This document shows, piece by piece, positions 42,279 to 51,393 of a stretch of 64,000 bases of DNA. Origin of the DNA: Phytopseudomonas argentinensis (lineage in GTDB: Bacteria > Pseudomonadota > Gammaproteobacteria > Pseudomonadales > Pseudomonadaceae); contig NZ_FORC01000002.1 in the NCBI RefSeq assembly GCF_900113905.1, positions 792,772 to 856,771 on the forward strand, read 5' to 3'. A program made the position numbers and the translations under genes. Position 1 is the first letter of the stretch, and the number at the start of each line of letters is the position of its first letter. The notes below the pieces were generated by a model. The model did not search any database, was not told where the DNA came from, and worked only from the letters and a program-made list of their open reading frames with translations.

Positions 42279-43625
42279 TCAGCCGTTCACTTGCTTGCGG
42301 CCGATGCCGTAGTAGTCGAAACCTTCGCGGGTCACCTGGCTGAGGTCGTACTGGTTACGGCCGTCGATGATCAGCGGTTGCTTGAGCAGCTTTTTCAGGG
42401 CCTTGAAGTCCGGGCGGCGGAACGGCTTCCACTCGGTGACCAGCACCAGCGCGTCGGCATCGATGGCCGCTTCGTACTGGCCGTCGACGATCTGCAGGCG
42501 ACCTTCGTTGAACCAGTGCTCGGGGAACTCACGCACGGCGGTTTCGCGGGCGATCGGGTCGAAGGCTTTGACCTTGGCTCCAGCGTTGATCAGGCTGTTG
42601 ATCAGCACCACGCTCGGCGCTTCGCGCATGTCGTCGGTGCCAGGCTTGAACGCCAGGCCCCATACGGCGAAGGTGCGGCCCTTGAGGTCACCCTCGAAAT
42701 GCGCGGCCAGCTTGTTGAACAGCGACTGCTTCTGCTGCTCGTTGCGCGCTTCGACGGCCTGCAGCAGCTTGGGCTCGAAGTCGTTCTGGTGAGCGATGCT
42801 GATCAGCGCCTTGACGTCTTTCGGGAAGCACGAGCCGCCATAGCCGCAACCGGCATAGATGAAGTGGTAGCCGATGCGCTGGTCCGAGCCGATGCCCAGG
42901 CGCACGTTCTCGATGTCCACGTCGAGGCGGTCGCACAGGCTGGCGATTTCGTTCATGAAGGAGATCTTGGTGGCCAGCATGGCGTTGGCCGCGTACTTGG
43001 TCATTTCCGCATCGCGCACGCCCATGAACTTGATGCGCGGGTTGTTACGGATGAACGGCGCGTACAGCTCGCTCATCACCTGGCGGGCGCGTTCGCTGTC
43101 GGTGCCGATGATGATGCGGTCCGGGTGCATGAAGTCGTCGACCGCGGCACCTTCCTTGAGGAATTCCGGGTTGGAGACCACATCGAAGCTGATGTCCTTG
43201 CCGCGCAGCTCGAGCTGCTCGAGGATCTCGGCGCGCACCAGGTCGGCGGTACCTACCGGAACGGTGGACTTGTTGATCACAGTGGTGTGGCGGGTCATCA
43301 GGCTGCCGATCTGGCGCGCCACTTCCAGCACGTAGCGCAGGTCCGCCGAGCCATCCTCACCGGGAGGGGTGCCGACGGCGATGAAGATGATGTCCGACTG
43401 CTCCATGGCTTCTGGCAGCGCGGTGGTGAACAACAGGCGACCGGCCTCGAAGTTCTCTTCCACCACGGTTTCCAGGCCCGGCTCGTAAATCGGCAGGATG
43501 CCTTTCTTGAGGTTCTCGATCTTTTTCGGATCGACATCCACGCAGACAACCGTGTTGCCCATCTCGGCAATGCAAGCGCCGGTGACGAGGCCGACGTAGC
43601 CGGTTCCAACGACAGTGATATTCAT
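42279..43625 (-). CDS. UDP-glucose 6-dehydrogenase
   Basis: A 448-residue NAD enzyme that oxidises UDP-glucose to UDP-glucuronate, an acidic sugar donor. ITVVGTGYVGLVTGACIAEM binds NAD; STVPVGTADLV, NPEFLKEGAAV and AEMTKYAANAMLATKISFMN follow; the catalytic cysteine is C266 in GYGGSCFPKD. The C-terminal domain has VWGLAFKPGTDDMREAPSV. AAGGAAAG seven bases before ATG 43625. Glucuronate in the polymer is the simplest inference, together with Glc and Fuc. Confidence 0.96.
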   Translation of the reverse strand: MNITVVGTGYVGLVTGACIAEMGNTVVCVDVDPKKIENLKKGILPIYEPGLETVVEENFEAGRLLFTTALPEAMEQSDIIFIAVGTPPGEDGSADLRYVLEVARQIGSLMTRHTTVINKSTVPVGTADLVRAEILEQLELRGKDISFDVVSNPEFLKEGAAVDDFMHPDRIIIGTDSERARQVMSELYAPFIRNNPRIKFMGVRDAEMTKYAANAMLATKISFMNEIASLCDRLDVDIENVRLGIGSDQRIGYHFIYAGCGYGGSCFPKDVKALISIAHQNDFEPKLLQAVEARNEQQKQSLFNKLAAHFEGDLKGRTFAVWGLAFKPGTDDMREAPSVVLINSLINAGAKVKAFDPIARETAVREFPEHWFNEGRLQIVDGQYEAAIDADALVLVTEWKPFRRPDFKALKKLLKQPLIIDGRNQYDLSQVTREGFDYYGIGRKQVNG

Positions 43626-43680
43626 GGATAAACTTTCCTTGAGTGAGCGTTAATCGTTACGTGCGCCAAAACGGGCGCGG

Positions 43681-45072
43681 TCAATAAATGTCGCGGGAGA
43701 ACAGGGTGAAGGGCGTTTTCACCAGGATCTTGATGTCCAGCCACAACGACCAGTTGTTGATGTAGGCCAGGTCCTTCTCCACACGCTGCTGCATTTTTTC
43801 CAGGGTTTCGGTTTCACCACGATGACCGGTTACCTGGGCCAGGCCGGTGATACCCGGCTTGAGACGGTGACGGGCCATGTAGGCGAGAATCTTGTCGCTG
43901 TAGTAGTTGTTGTGGGCCACGGCATGCGGGCGCGGACCGACCAGGGACATTTCGCCGCGCAGTACGTTGAACAGTTGCGGCAGCTCGTCGATCGAGGTGC
44001 GCCGCAGGAAGCGACCGACCGGGGTGATGCGCGGATCTTCACGGGTCGCCTGCTTGACCTTCTGGTCGTCATGCATGCGCATCGAGCGGAATTTCCACAC
44101 CAGGATCACGCCACCATTCCAGCCATGACGCGGCTGCAGGAAGAACACCGGGCCGGGCGAGGACAGCTTCACGGCGATGGCCGCGATGATGAACACCGGG
44201 CTCAGAGCCACCAGCGCGAGGAAGGCCAGGGTGCGATCCATCAGCTCCTTGCTGAAGACCGCCGCCGGGTGCGAACTGATCGGGCTCTCGTTGAGGTAGA
44301 TGGCCGGCAGTTGCTCGATCTGCGAGATCGACTGGTTGAGCAGCGGCATGCTGCCGAAGTCCGGTACCCAGACCACGTCCACGCTCATGTCCAACAGGTC
44401 GATATAGAGCTTCTCGATGTGCGAGATCTCGTCCAGGGTCAGGGCGATGTACACGCGGCGCACGCCGTGCTGCTCGGTGATGTCGCGCAGCTCCTGCAGC
44501 TTGCCGAGAATCGGGAAGCGGCCGTCCTGAGTATGGGCATCGTCGCTGGAAGCGATCAGGCCGACCAGCGGCACGCGGTTGTTGGCGGTCAGGCGTTCGG
44601 CCAGCTCATGGGCTTTCTCGCCGGAACCGATGATCAGTGAAACGCGCTCGTTGCGCAGTTTCTCCGAGTGCAGACGGGCGAAGTAGCGCAGCGGGATGAA
44701 GGCGATGGCCTGGGCCAGGAAGCCCAGCAGCGCCCATTCACGCATGATCTCGAAGGAGAAGCGCTCCAGGCTCTGGCTGAAGTAGGCGATGAACAGCAGG
44801 CCGGCGAGCAGGGTCAGCCAGCCGGCCAGCAGGTGGGCCAGGCCGGTCAGGTAGCCGAAGCGCTTGTGGTACACGCGCAGCAGGCCATAGGCCGGCACCG
44901 AACCCAGCACCGTGAGGACGATCAGCAGGCGGTACTCGGTGGGGACGTCACCGTAGCGCTGTACGACCAGGTAGCAGAGCAGCATGCTGACCAGAGTAAT
45001 GGCGCAGGTCCATTGACCCCAGAACGTCAGTCCCCTGCGGTTCTCGGCAGGATTGATCCGTTTGGAAATCAT
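43681..45072 (-). CDS. wcaJ: Undecaprenyl-phosphate glucose phosphotransferase (WcaJ-type priming enzyme)
   Basis: A 463-residue polyisoprenyl-phosphate hexose-1-phosphate transferase that starts repeat-unit synthesis by moving Glc-1-P from UDP-Glc to undecaprenyl phosphate. The N-terminal half has four hydrophobic segments, then a CoA-binding-like domain ([20 protein letters not shown]). The C-terminal catalytic domain has a membrane helix, then [67 protein letters not shown], and [20 protein letters not shown]. Its ATG overlaps the stop of a 55-codon ORF (ATGA). Confidence 0.95.
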   Translation of the reverse strand: MISKRINPAENRRGLTFWGQWTCAITLVSMLLCYLVVQRYGDVPTEYRLLIVLTVLGSVPAYGLLRVYHKRFGYLTGLAHLLAGWLTLLAGLLFIAYFSQSLERFSFEIMREWALLGFLAQAIAFIPLRYFARLHSEKLRNERVSLIIGSGEKAHELAERLTANNRVPLVGLIASSDDAHTQDGRFPILGKLQELRDITEQHGVRRVYIALTLDEISHIEKLYIDLLDMSVDVVWVPDFGSMPLLNQSISQIEQLPAIYLNESPISSHPAAVFSKELMDRTLAFLALVALSPVFIIAAIAVKLSSPGPVFFLQPRHGWNGGVILVWKFRSMRMHDDQKVKQATREDPRITPVGRFLRRTSIDELPQLFNVLRGEMSLVGPRPHAVAHNNYYSDKILAYMARHRLKPGITGLAQVTGHRGETETLEKMQQRVEKDLAYINNWSLWLDIKILVKTPFTLFSRDIY

Positions 45073-45236
45073 TTGCGGCGATCCTCGTGCAAATCTTCGA
45101 TGAAGTAAGTGGCCTCCGGAAAACGCACGAGAGGCGACATGTCCTTGGGTGAAGCAATGGCGGGCGTGCCCAGGGTCGTGCAGCGCGGTAGCGCCTGCTG
45201 AAAGGGTTGCGCCCTGAAACTGAACTCTCGACGCAT
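45069..45236 (-). CDS. Short hypothetical ORF translationally coupled to wcaJ
   Basis: A 55-residue ORF: MRREFSFRAQPFQQALPRCT at the start, a middle containing IASPKDMSPLVRFPEATYFI and the end [13 protein letters not shown] lies ten bases before ATG 45236, and its TGA overlaps the wcaJ ATG as ATGA, the usual sign of coupling. There is no signal peptide or membrane segment; third-position GC is somewhat lower than in neighbours. It may be a leader or coupling peptide, or a small accessory protein. I know no homologue. Confidence 0.5.
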   Translation of the reverse strand: MRREFSFRAQPFQQALPRCTTLGTPAIASPKDMSPLVRFPEATYFIEDLHEDRRK

Positions 45237-45306
45237 GGTTTTCCAACCTCCAACAAATACGAATCCTGCGGCCTGAACCCACAGGCACGCGTTATCAGGC
45301 AGTCAA

Positions 45307-46032
45307 CTAAGCGAAGTGCTGGTGTGCGATGCGCCAGGGCGTGTCGATGACCAGACGTTCGGCCTCTCTCTCGCCCAGGATCCGGGCGGCTTGCAGGAGG
45401 CCTTCTTGTAATAGGGGAGGGCGGTGATCCAGGTTATGGGCATCAGTCGCCATAATGCTGACCACGCGATTGCTCAGCAGTTCGTGAGCCAGGTGCATGG
45501 CGCGTTCGCCAAAACGACCGGCGGCAGAAGCGGCGGTCACCTGCAGCAGGCAGCCCTGTTCGATGAACGGCTTGAGCTTGCCCGGGTTGTTCATCAGCGC
45601 CTTGTTGCGCTCCGGGTGGGCGATGATCGGCACCACGCCCTTGTCGAGCAGCCACTGGCTAAGGCGTTCGGCGCCAAAGGGCATCTCGCCGTGGGGAAAC
45701 TCCAGCAGCAGCACCTTCTTGCCTTCCCACTGGCCGAGAAACGGAATGCTGCCGTCCAGCACGCGGGTCATCAGCTCGCCGGAGAAGCGCACCTCGGCAG
45801 CGGCGCCGACCTTGAGGTCGATGCCAGCCTCCTGCAGCGCGCTGTTGAAGCGGCTGCAGGCCTCGGCGATGCTGCGGCTGTCGTTTTCGTAGCGGCCGAT
45901 ATGGATGTGCGGCGTGCAGACCACGTGGCTGATGCCGTTGGCCACTGCCATGCGTGCCATGTCCAGCGCGGTCGGCAGGTCTGCCGGGCCGTCGTCGATG
46001 CCCGGCAGCAGGTGATTATGCAGATCGATCAT
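45307..46032 (-). CDS. PHP-family protein-tyrosine phosphatase (CpsB/YwqE type)
   Basis: A 241-residue metal-dependent phosphatase expected to dephosphorylate the Wzc tyrosine tail. PHP metal-binding motifs: MIDLHNHLLPGIDDGP (HxH plus D), VVCTPHIHIGRYEN, LLLEFPHGEMP, VPIIAHPERN and IMATDAHNLDHRPP. AGGAGG six bases before ATG 46032. This manganese-type phosphatase is usual in Firmicutes capsule loci; many proteobacterial loci instead use a low-molecular-weight Wzb phosphatase, none of which is seen here. Confidence 0.92.
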   Translation of the reverse strand: MIDLHNHLLPGIDDGPADLPTALDMARMAVANGISHVVCTPHIHIGRYENDSRSIAEACSRFNSALQEAGIDLKVGAAAEVRFSGELMTRVLDGSIPFLGQWEGKKVLLLEFPHGEMPFGAERLSQWLLDKGVVPIIAHPERNKALMNNPGKLKPFIEQGCLLQVTAASAAGRFGERAMHLAHELLSNRVVSIMATDAHNLDHRPPLLQEGLLQAARILGEREAERLVIDTPWRIAHQHFA

Positions 46033-46078
46033 CAGGCACCTCCTGCTGTCATGCGCTGGTAGTGGGTCATGCTGGCAA

Positions 46079-48310
46079 TCAGGCCTTGCGGTCGCTGTAG
46101 CCATAATGGTCGTAGTAGCCGCTGTAATCGCCGGAGCGCGCAGCCTTTTCCACGTCCACCTGGTTGAGCACCACGCCCATCACCGAGGCGCCACTCTGCA
46201 GCAGGTGGCCAACGCCGCGCTGGGCTAGCGGGATAGAGGTGCCGTCGGCCTTGACCACATAGATCACCGAGTCGGCGAAGGTGGACAGCAGTACGGCATC
46301 GCTCACGGCCTGGCTGGGCGGTGAATCGATGATGATGTGGTCGTAGCGCTCCTTGATCATCTCCAGGAACTTGGCGAAGCGCGGCGAGGCCAGCAGCTCC
46401 AGCGGGTTCGGTGGTACGGCGCCGGCCGGCAGCATGTCCAGGTTGGTGCCCATGTTGTGGATGCACTCTTCGACCTTGGCGCTGCCGGTGATCAGGTTGG
46501 CCAGGCCGGGAGTGCCGACCGGGAAGTCGAAGCTCTTGGCCAGGGTCGGGCGGCGCAGGTCGGCATCGATCAGCAACACGCGCTGCAGCTGGCTGAGGGC
46601 GAACGCCATGTTGGCCACCAGGGTGCTCTTGCCTTCGCCCGGCGAGGAGGAGGTGACCACCAGTACTTTCTGCGGGCGCGAGGTGTCGGCCAGCATCAGG
46701 CTGGTTCGGATGGTGCGGATCGATTCGCAGAAGCGTGGATCCTCGCCATGCTCGAACAGGTGCGCCGCGGTGTACTTGGTATTGTTGGTGATCAGCGGAA
46801 CGATGCCGAGTACCGGCAGGTTCAGCTTGTTCTCCACATCGTCGGCGCTCTTGAAGGTGTTGTTGAGAATGTCGCGAACGATCGCCAGGGCGACGGCGAA
46901 CACCAGTGCCAGGCCGGCGGCCAGGACGATCAGCAGCTTCTGGTTCGGCGCGGCTGGCTGCAGCGGCGCGATGGCCTGATCGATGATCCGCGCGTTGCTG
47001 GAGTTGACGTCCTGAGTGGCTGCGGTTTCGCGCAGGCGGGTCATGAAGGTCTCGTACAGCGAGCGATTGCTTTCCACGTCGCGGGTCAGCTCACGCACCT
47101 TGAATTCCTTGCGCGAGATGTCCTGGATCTGCTCCTTGTTCTTGTCGAACGAGGCGTTCAGCGAGTTCTCGTTGGCCACGGCGAGCTGGTAGTTGCGCTC
47201 GATGCTGGCGACCACCTGTTCGACCTGGGCACGCAGGCTTGCCGAGGCGGCGCTGAGGTCGGACTTGGCGGCGAGCATGGCCGGGTGGCGATCACCGTAG
47301 CGACGCGACAGCTCCTCGACCTTGGCGCGCGCGCGGGCTTCCTCGGACTTGAATTGCTGGATCAGCGGGTTGCCAAGTACTGCCGGCACGCTGGCCAGGC
47401 GACGCCAGTCACCACTGCCCATGGACTGCACCTGACGGTACTGGCTTTCCGCCTCGGCGCGCTGGCGACGGGCGTCGATCATGCGGTCGCCGGTCAGCGA
47501 CAGTTCGTTGTTGCTGATGGTGGCCACGCCGTTGACGTCCACCAGGCCCTCGGCCTCGCGATAGGCCTGCAGGCGATTCTCGGCTTCCTGCAGCGAGCTG
47601 CGCAGCTCGGTCAGGCGGGTGTTCATCCAGGTGGTGGCCGACAGCGACATCTCCATCTGCGCTTCGAGCTGGCTGTCGATGTAATTGCTGGCCAGGGAGT
47701 TGGCGATCGCCGCGGCGGTCAAGCGATCGGGCAGGTCGACGGAGATGTTGACCAGCTGGCTCTTGCCTTCGACCCAGATAGTGGTGCGATCCATGACGAT
47801 CTTGGTGACGATGTCCAGCAGCTCGGCTTCGCTCATCGGCTTGGCCGGCTCGGGCTCGTCCACCAGGCCGGTGACCGACAACGCGCTCTGCAGGCCGCGG
47901 GCCACGGAGCCGAAGTTGATCAGTGGCTGTGGCTGCTGGCGGGGATCGAAGTCCGGGTGCTCGGTAAGGTTGAGCTCACGCACCACCTTCTCGGCCACTA
48001 CACGGCTCCTGATCAGGCCGAGCTGGGTCTGCAGGTATTCATTGACCGCACCGGTGGTGTCGGTGACCTGCTGGAAGGACACCAGCTGGGTGCCCTTGGT
48101 CTCGATCATCACCGTGGCGACGGCGCGGTAGATCGGCGTCATGCGCGAGACCGCGACGGCGGTGATCAGGGTGACCACCACGACGAACAGGGCAATGGCC
48201 CACTTGCGCATCCATACCGCATTCCAGATGCGTCGCAGGTCGATGTAATCGCTATCTGCTTCCGAGGGCGATGGCTGCCACTGTCGGATCGTTCGTGCAG
48301 GACTGTTCAT
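46079..48310 (-). CDS. wzc: Wzc-type polysaccharide co-polymerase and tyrosine autokinase
   Basis: A 743-residue inner-membrane protein controlling chain length and export. The N-terminal Wzz domain begins DSDYIDLRRIWNAVWMRKWA with the first membrane helix; a long periplasmic coiled region follows (about 200-420), then a second helix (KLLIVLAAGLALVFAVALAI). The cytoplasmic BY-kinase has Walker A SSPGEGKST (near 550), Walker A' VLLIDADLRRP (near 577) and Walker B HIIIDSPP. The C-terminal tyrosine cluster GDYSGYYDHYGYSDRKA has five tyrosines for transphosphorylation. It starts 2 bp after the OPX gene. Confidence 0.96.
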   Translation of the reverse strand: MNSPARTIRQWQPSPSEADSDYIDLRRIWNAVWMRKWAIALFVVVVTLITAVAVSRMTPIYRAVATVMIETKGTQLVSFQQVTDTTGAVNEYLQTQLGLIRSRVVAEKVVRELNLTEHPDFDPRQQPQPLINFGSVARGLQSALSVTGLVDEPEPAKPMSEAELLDIVTKIVMDRTTIWVEGKSQLVNISVDLPDRLTAAAIANSLASNYIDSQLEAQMEMSLSATTWMNTRLTELRSSLQEAENRLQAYREAEGLVDVNGVATISNNELSLTGDRMIDARRQRAEAESQYRQVQSMGSGDWRRLASVPAVLGNPLIQQFKSEEARARAKVEELSRRYGDRHPAMLAAKSDLSAASASLRAQVEQVVASIERNYQLAVANENSLNASFDKNKEQIQDISRKEFKVRELTRDVESNRSLYETFMTRLRETAATQDVNSSNARIIDQAIAPLQPAAPNQKLLIVLAAGLALVFAVALAIVRDILNNTFKSADDVENKLNLPVLGIVPLITNNTKYTAAHLFEHGEDPRFCESIRTIRTSLMLADTSRPQKVLVVTSSSPGEGKSTLVANMAFALSQLQRVLLIDADLRRPTLAKSFDFPVGTPGLANLITGSAKVEECIHNMGTNLDMLPAGAVPPNPLELLASPRFAKFLEMIKERYDHIIIDSPPSQAVSDAVLLSTFADSVIYVVKADGTSIPLAQRGVGHLLQSGASVMGVVLNQVDVEKAARSGDYSGYYDHYGYSDRKA

Positions 48311-48312
48311 AT

Positions 48313-48852
48313 TCAGAAGAACCCTTGATCGATGGTGATGGTGTCACCCGGCTTGACCAGGGTGTCGAGCGTGGCTTTCTCCGAAGCGCGGGACTCACCC
48401 GTGCCGCGGGCGATGGTGATGCGTTTGGTCGAGGCACGTTCAGTCAGACCGCCAGCCAGCGCAATGGCGCGGTCCAGGGTCAGGCCGGGTTGATAGGGAT
48501 AGCCGCCTGGGGCCTTCACTTCGCCGCTGATATAGAACTCGCGGTAGGTGGTGACGCTGACCGATACGCGCGGGTCGACCAGATAGCCATCGGCCTTGAG
48601 GCGCTCGGTGATCAGGCGCTCGATGTCGGCTGCGGTCTTGTCGCTGGCCTCGATCGCCCCCAGGAACGGGTAGGAGAAGGTTCCGGCATCGTTGAGGCGG
48701 ATTTCCTCGAAAGACAGATCGGGCTCGCCGAACACGCTGATCTTGAGCACGTCGCCGGAACTCAGCCGATACTGCGGGTTGGCCTGCGCGCCGGCTGCGA
48801 ATGCGAGCATCAGCAGTAGCGAGAAGGCTTTGAACAGATGGTGGACTGACAT
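48313..48852 (-). CDS. Short OPX (Wza-related) polysaccharide export protein
   Basis: A 179-residue exported protein: signal peptide ending AAGAQANPQ, then the PES domain YRLSSGDVLKISVFGEPDLS and the SLBB-type EFYISGEVKAPGGYPYQPGL, LDRAIALAGGLTERAS. There is no lipobox cysteine and no C-terminal alpha-barrel region, so at about half the Wza length it cannot span the outer membrane alone. AAGGAGT seven bases upstream selects ATG 48852 over 48858. The barrel protein encoded just upstream is the likely outer-membrane partner. This fits the short periplasmic OPX class known to pair with a beta-barrel porin. Confidence 0.92.
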   Translation of the reverse strand: MSVHHLFKAFSLLLMLAFAAGAQANPQYRLSSGDVLKISVFGEPDLSFEEIRLNDAGTFSYPFLGAIEASDKTAADIERLITERLKADGYLVDPRVSVSVTTYREFYISGEVKAPGGYPYQPGLTLDRAIALAGGLTERASTKRITIARGTGESRASEKATLDTLVKPGDTITIDQGFF

Positions 48853-48981
48853 CCGCATACTCCTTGTGGTTGCTTGATCATCAGGCGCGGGAAAAAGGGC
48901 GCCCGCCGTTCGCCTGCAAGGGCAAACGGGAAAAGGTTGATTGGGGTGGTGACGTCGTCACCCTGTTGAGGAGCCCGGGTG

Positions 48982-50139
48982 TTAGAGGCTCAAGCTCAAC
49001 GACAGCTGATAGATGTTCCGGTCATAGGATTTTTCCCGCACGCTCGAATCGTTTTCGGTGTGGCGGTAACCCAGCGATACATCAGCCCAGCGCAGCGGGG
49101 AGTAAGTCAACTCCAAGCCATAGCTGGTACGGTCGTCCTGGCGCTCGGTTGCCTTGTAGTCGCGGTCGGAGTAGCGGTAGAACAGCTCCGAACTGATGAA
49201 GGCCGACCATTCGTGTTCCCAACCCAGGCGCGTGGTGGTGTCCTGAACGGTACTGGCACCATCTTCGCCTTCGTCGAAAGAACGACGCGTGTCGAGTTTG
49301 ACGGTGGAGTAGGTGCGCGGTTCCCAGGCTACACCCACTTCCCACATCGGGCTGGTGTAGTCTTCGCGGCTGCTGCTGTCGAAATTCTTGCGCTGGGCGC
49401 CCAGGCGCACGGTGCCGGAGGTTTTGGCGGTGGCATCCCAGGTGGCGCCGAATAACAGGGCGTCATCGGTGCTGTCGCGGTCGCTCTCGCTGAGCACGTA
49501 TTGATTGACGGTATGGCGCAGCTCGACCAGGGAGCGGGTGCTGCCACCCAGGCGGTGGTACCAGACGGAGTTCAAGGTAGTGCTGTCGCGGTCCTGGTCA
49601 TCGTTCAGGCCGCCGCTGTTGCGATAGCGGATGGACTCGTAGTTGACGCCGAAGTCGATCTGGTTGAGCCCGGTCTGGGTACCGAAGGTGTACACGGCAC
49701 CGGCCACGCCGCGATCGTATTTGTCGTTTTCGTCCTTGTCGGGGTCTTGCACGTCAGTGGTTTCCTCGACGCGGTGATAACCCAGGTTCCAGCGCAGGCG
49801 GTTGCGCGAGTCGAATTCCATGATGCTGCGAAAACGCAGGTGGTGGTCGGTGTGGCTGGCCTTGTCGTCGGAATGGTAGTTCTGATCATCGAGCTCGTAC
49901 TCGAGCTGGTAGCCGGTATTGCGGGTCTCGGCACTGAGCAGGAATTTCGGGTTGATGCTGGTCACCCAGGAAGATCGCGCTTTGTTCAGGCCGCGGTAGT
50001 TACTGTCGTAGCTTTCGCCGACATCCAGGGTTGGCGTGAACTCGAACCCAGCCAGGTCGATGTGTTGTGGGTCAGTCGCCCAACTGGCTGTAGACAGCGT
50101 ACCTGCTAATGAAGCCGTCAGTATTTTGGTGAGTTTCAT
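48982..50139 (-). CDS. Outer-membrane beta-barrel protein (BBP2-like, probable polysaccharide exit porin)
   Basis: A 385-residue protein with a signal peptide (MKLTKILTASLAGTLSTASW ATD). The rest is amphipathic alternating beta-strand sequence with Asp/Tyr-rich turns: LDVGESYDSNYRGLN, YQLEYELDDQNYHSDDKASH, LGYHRVEETTD, LELTYSPLRWADVSLGYRHT, ending in the outer-membrane signature LSLSLSL. It resembles BBP2_2/EpsL-type barrels of polysaccharide loci. It is the first gene of the minus-strand locus, followed by the short OPX gene, so the two probably form the exit channel. The start was moved to ATG 50139 on signal-peptide grounds. Confidence 0.88.
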   Translation of the reverse strand: MKLTKILTASLAGTLSTASWATDPQHIDLAGFEFTPTLDVGESYDSNYRGLNKARSSWVTSINPKFLLSAETRNTGYQLEYELDDQNYHSDDKASHTDHHLRFRSIMEFDSRNRLRWNLGYHRVEETTDVQDPDKDENDKYDRGVAGAVYTFGTQTGLNQIDFGVNYESIRYRNSGGLNDDQDRDSTTLNSVWYHRLGGSTRSLVELRHTVNQYVLSESDRDSTDDALLFGATWDATAKTSGTVRLGAQRKNFDSSSREDYTSPMWEVGVAWEPRTYSTVKLDTRRSFDEGEDGASTVQDTTTRLGWEHEWSAFISSELFYRYSDRDYKATERQDDRTSYGLELTYSPLRWADVSLGYRHTENDSSVREKSYDRNIYQLSLSLSL

Positions 50140-51393
50140 GGTGCCAAATCCCTTCCCGGGGTCTATCGCTTGGTGTGGAGAACCGTCTGGCATTGCGACG
50201 AAAGGGAGCTGGCATGAGAATGTCAGTTACCTATCGCATTGACTTGCGGCCATTTTTCATGAGTCATTGGTTGTCGGCTCCCGTAAGAAGTTCCCTGGGG
50301 GCAGTGAAACTCGTCACAGCCGAACCGATAAAAAAACATGGAACTTAACGCGCTCTCCCGAATAGCGATTTGGCGGCTTTCGATTATCGGCGATTCGTCT
50401 GCAGCACCGCAGCATGGGCCGATGTCCCAAGGTTATCGTTCTTGACAGCGCCACCGTCTTGAAGCTGCTGAGCCTAATAGTGGCGCTTAGTTATCCAGCT
50501 GCGCATTTTCCTAGGACAGCGTTACAGCATTATTAATAAGTTGAGCAATATTCATGCCCCTTGAGTAAGGAGCTTCTCAGGCGGAATTGTCAGTCGCTGC
50601 GGATGATTGAAATCGAGCTGATTATTGCGTGCGGTTCTATCGGCAGCCGCGGCCTATATAAATGGTGCTCCAAGGCAGGTGTTGCGGCTATTTAGGTCTG
50701 CGCTGAGTAACTTGCAAAATAATGGCGCCATTAATGCGTCAGGGTATGCGCGCAGAAACTTACGCCTTTATTAGTGCCGCAGTACCAGCCCATCTTCCTG
50801 GTTTGATAGATAACCCGAAATAATGATGCCGGGCAGTCTGCCGTGTTAGGACTGGCTGTGGTCGCCTTGGTTTGCTGACAGGGCGCCCGATCCCCAGCCT
50901 GCACAGGCGCTTTAGAATGCTTTGATCCTGCCGCGCTGCACCGAATCGGGTTGTTGGTAGCTGTTTGCGCTGCATATCGGTGCATCTTGGATGCTGGATT
51001 TCAGGCTCCTGCCACGCGCCGTTATATGGCAACGCTGCGCAATACAACAAATCTCTTTACCTTATCGTGGACAGTGCGCCAGTGGCAGTGGGTTAGTGAA
51101 GTGAGGGTGATTAAAATCCGACAAGTGGTTGTCGAAAAGGTGTGGTGCGCAGGTATTTATTAGCATTGAAAGATGCATAGTAGATGCGTGTGATAGCTGT
51201 TTTAAAAAGTTCAATTTCCAATTGTAAGCGTTTTTATGGCGCCTGTTTTCTGTTGGTCATCAGCTTTTCGAGGGCAGGTTATCGGATTACCTGAACCGAT
51301 CCTGCAGTCTCACATCTCCATTAGCGACCAGCAGTAAAAGGGCAGGATTCATAATGGCGAAGAGATATCAACTCTGATTAAGGATGATGAGTC
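50140..51393. other. Long AT-richer non-coding region between the exopolysaccharide locus and the sugar island
   Basis: About 1.25 kb with no credible gene; open frames on the minus strand at 50731-51050 look random. It must hold the promoter of the minus-strand exopolysaccharide genes at its left and that of the 51394 glycosyltransferase at its right (AAGGA about 9 nt before ATG 51394). A perfect 14-bp palindrome TAATGGCGCCATTA lies at 50720-50733. Base composition is clearly poorer in GC than the flanking genes, suggesting acquired or regulatory DNA. Confidence 0.6.

Noticed and set aside
46337..48328. 663-aa plus-strand frame opposite wzc
   Set aside because: Low-complexity shadow translation without motifs; wzc on the minus strand is unambiguous.
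50288..50293. GAACTT on the minus strand upstream of the barrel gene, possible AlgU (sigma-22) -35 element
   Set aside because: No TCTGA-like -10 element at 16-17 bp spacing.
50712..50731. TGGC...TTGC arrangement on the minus strand suggesting a sigma-54 promoter
   Set aside because: The GG-GC spacing is 12 instead of the required 10 bases.
50731..51050. Minus-strand frames of 84 and 96 aa in the long intergenic region
   Set aside because: No ribosome site, no recognisable domain, and codon use unlike neighbours.
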